From: Clostridiales bacterium UBA7103
Lineage (GTDB): Bacteria; Bacillota; Clostridia; Oscillospirales; Oscillospiraceae
Direction: 5' to 3'
Assembly: GCA_002493305.1 (NCBI GenBank)
Contig: DKYJ01000041.1
Location: 26,816-41,637, forward strand
Length of the DNA stretch: 14,822 nt
Made by a program: the position numbers and the translations under genes. This document shows, piece after piece, positions 13,968 through 14,822 of the stretch; within the stretch, counting starts at the first letter, position 1; each line of letters opens with the position of its first letter. The notes beneath the pieces were generated by a model. It did no database searches. It was given only the letters and a program-made list of their open reading frames with translations, and was not told the DNA's origin.

Positions 13968-13995
13968 TAAAATCTAACAAAAAAGTGAGATTTTA
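13968..13995. repeat. AT-rich inverted repeat upstream of the PTS IIC-like gene
   Basis: TAAAATCT (13968-13975) and AGATTTTA (13988-13995) are perfect inverted copies separated by 12 bases. It lies 47 bases upstream of the -35 box of the promoter at 14042-14070, where an activator or operator site could be. The rest of the 365-base gap (13763-14126) holds the two divergent promoters and no further gene. Confidence 0.3.
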
Positions 13996-14041
13996 TTAGC
14001 TGTATATGGAAAAACTCAAACTTTTTTGTACAATGTCATTG

Positions 14042-14070
14042 TTGACACGGCTCAGCTGCAAAGGTATAAT
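14042..14070 (+). promoter_or_regulatory. Perfect-consensus sigma-A promoter of the PTS IIC-like gene
   Basis: TTGACA (14042-14047), 17 bases, TATAAT (14065-14070). Both hexamers match the consensus exactly. The predicted transcript leader to the ATG at 14127 is about 50 bases. Confidence 0.85.
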
Positions 14071-14126
14071 TAACCAAAATATAACCGGCAGGATTGCTGG
14101 GAAAACAGCTAAAACAGGAGGCAGCT

Positions 14127-14822
14127 ATGAAAGGATTTTCCGCGTTTCTTGAGAGAAAGAATATAAGGTTTTCTGCAAAGCGTTATTTTGTGGACGCAAT
14201 GGGCGCAATGGCTCAGGGGCTTTTCTGCTCCCTCCTTGTCGGGACGATTTTGAATACGCTGGGCACCCAGTTCAATATTGGTTTTCTCAAGGCCATCATC
14301 GTCACTCTCGGCAGCGGCGATGGGGCAGTAAAATACACCATAGGTGGTCTGTGCCAGGCTATGGTTGGCCCCGCTATGGCTGTCGCCATTGGTTACGCGC
14401 TCCAGTGCCCGGCCATGGTGCTGTTTTCATTAGTGCCGGTTGGCTTTGCAACCAATGCCATGGGCGGCGCGGGCGGCCCCTTGGCGGTATTTTTTGTGGC
14501 GATCATTGCCTCTGAATTCGGCAAGGCCGTGAGCAAGGAGACTAAGGTCGACATTCTGGTGACCCCGATAGTCACTATTTTGATAGGTATCGGCGCCGCG
14601 GCTCTTATCGCCGCCCCCGTGGGCAAGGCGGCCTCCGCTTTCGGCAAGATGGTCATGTGGGCAACAGAGCTGCGTCCCTTCTTCATGGGCATTATCGTGT
14701 CGGTGGTGGTCGGCGTTGTGCTGACGCTGCCCATATCCAGCGCCGCTATCTGCGCGGCTCTGGGGCTGACGGGGCTTGCCGGCGGCGCTGCCGTGGCCGG
14801 CTGCTGCGCCCAGATGGTGGGC
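14127..14822 (+). CDS. PTS sugar transporter subunit IIC-like membrane protein (EIIC_2 type), 5' part only
   Basis: The frame opens at ATG 14127, with AGGAGG at 14116-14121 five bases upstream, and stays open for 232 codons to the window end. The N-terminus MKGFSAFLERKNIRFSAKRY is followed by many Gly/Ala-rich membrane helices (for example GLFCSLLVGTILNTLGTQF, FATNAMGGAGGPLAVFFVA and FFMGIIVSVVVGVVLTLPI). This pattern matches, from memory of the family, the PTS_EIIC_2 group of about 350 residues, which typically lacks neighbouring IIA or IIB domains. The true substrate and even PTS dependence are uncertain for many members. The strong promoter suggests high expression or tight repression. Confidence 0.7.
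   Translation, partial: MKGFSAFLERKNIRFSAKRYFVDAMGAMAQGLFCSLLVGTILNTLGTQFNIGFLKAIIVTLGSGDGAVKYTIGGLCQAMVGPAMAVAIGYALQCPAMVLFSLVPVGFATNAMGGAGGPLAVFFVAIIASEFGKAVSKETKVDILVTPIVTILIGIGAAALIAAPVGKAASAFGKMVMWATELRPFFMGIIVSVVVGVVLTLPISSAAICAALGLTGLAGGAAVAGCCAQMVG

Noticed and set aside
1..14822. CRISPR arrays, tRNA or rRNA genes, transposases
   Set aside because: No regularly spaced repeats, cloverleaf-like stretches or transposase motifs were seen anywhere in the window. The only mobile-like candidate is the small palindrome at 6928-6983.

Overview
The window looks like a chromosomal stretch from a moderately GC-rich, endospore-forming anaerobe of the Clostridia, probably a gut Oscillospiraceae-type organism. 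This is inferred from a clear SpoIIID sporulation regulator, a ferredoxin-dependent 2-oxoacid oxidoreductase cluster, purine-rich Shine-Dalgarno sites and Firmicutes-like gene content. No species can be named from the sequence alone.

Layout. Positions 1-3041 hold a tight plus-strand run: the 3' part of a ComM/YifB-type Mg-chelatase-like ATPase, thiI (tRNA 4-thiouridine synthase without a rhodanese domain) and cinA. A sigma-A-type promoter at 3095-3123 then opens a complete F-type ATP synthase operon (3171-9691), closed by a strong intrinsic terminator at 9696-9722. Its order is a, c, b, [b'-delta-alpha], gamma, beta, epsilon. After a 300-base AT-rich non-coding stretch, a good promoter overlapped by a palindrome leads to a P-loop ATPase gene. 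This is followed by a four-gene 2-oxoacid:ferredoxin oxidoreductase cluster: ferredoxin, VorB-type alpha, TPP-binding beta and gamma (10864-13455). A symmetrical bidirectional terminator separates this from the convergent spoIIID gene on the minus strand, which has a sigma-E-like promoter. The window ends in the 5' part of a PTS IIC-type membrane protein behind a perfect-consensus sigma-A promoter.

The stand-out feature is the ATP synthase. One uninterrupted 756-codon reading frame encodes a membrane-anchored b-type stalk subunit, the C-terminal domain of subunit delta and a complete alpha subunit. The delta N-terminal domain, which normally docks on the alpha N-terminus, is not recognisable, and there is no separate delta gene. 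A second, ordinary b gene lies just upstream. Since alpha is present three times per F1 while delta and each stator b are normally present once, the fusion poses a stoichiometry problem: three peripheral stalks, processing, or internal translation initiation (an ATG with a GGAG site lies at 5262-5273). The same operon has a c subunit with a Gln/Glu-Ser pattern reminiscent of Na+-binding c rings, an epsilon subunit reduced to its beta-sandwich (90 residues), and hairpins or a nested palindrome in three of its intergenic gaps.

Metabolically, the 2-oxoacid oxidoreductase would supply acyl-CoA and reduced ferredoxin, for example from branched-chain amino acid fermentation. The ATP synthase couples ATP to an ion gradient. 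No electron-transport pump is encoded in the window itself.
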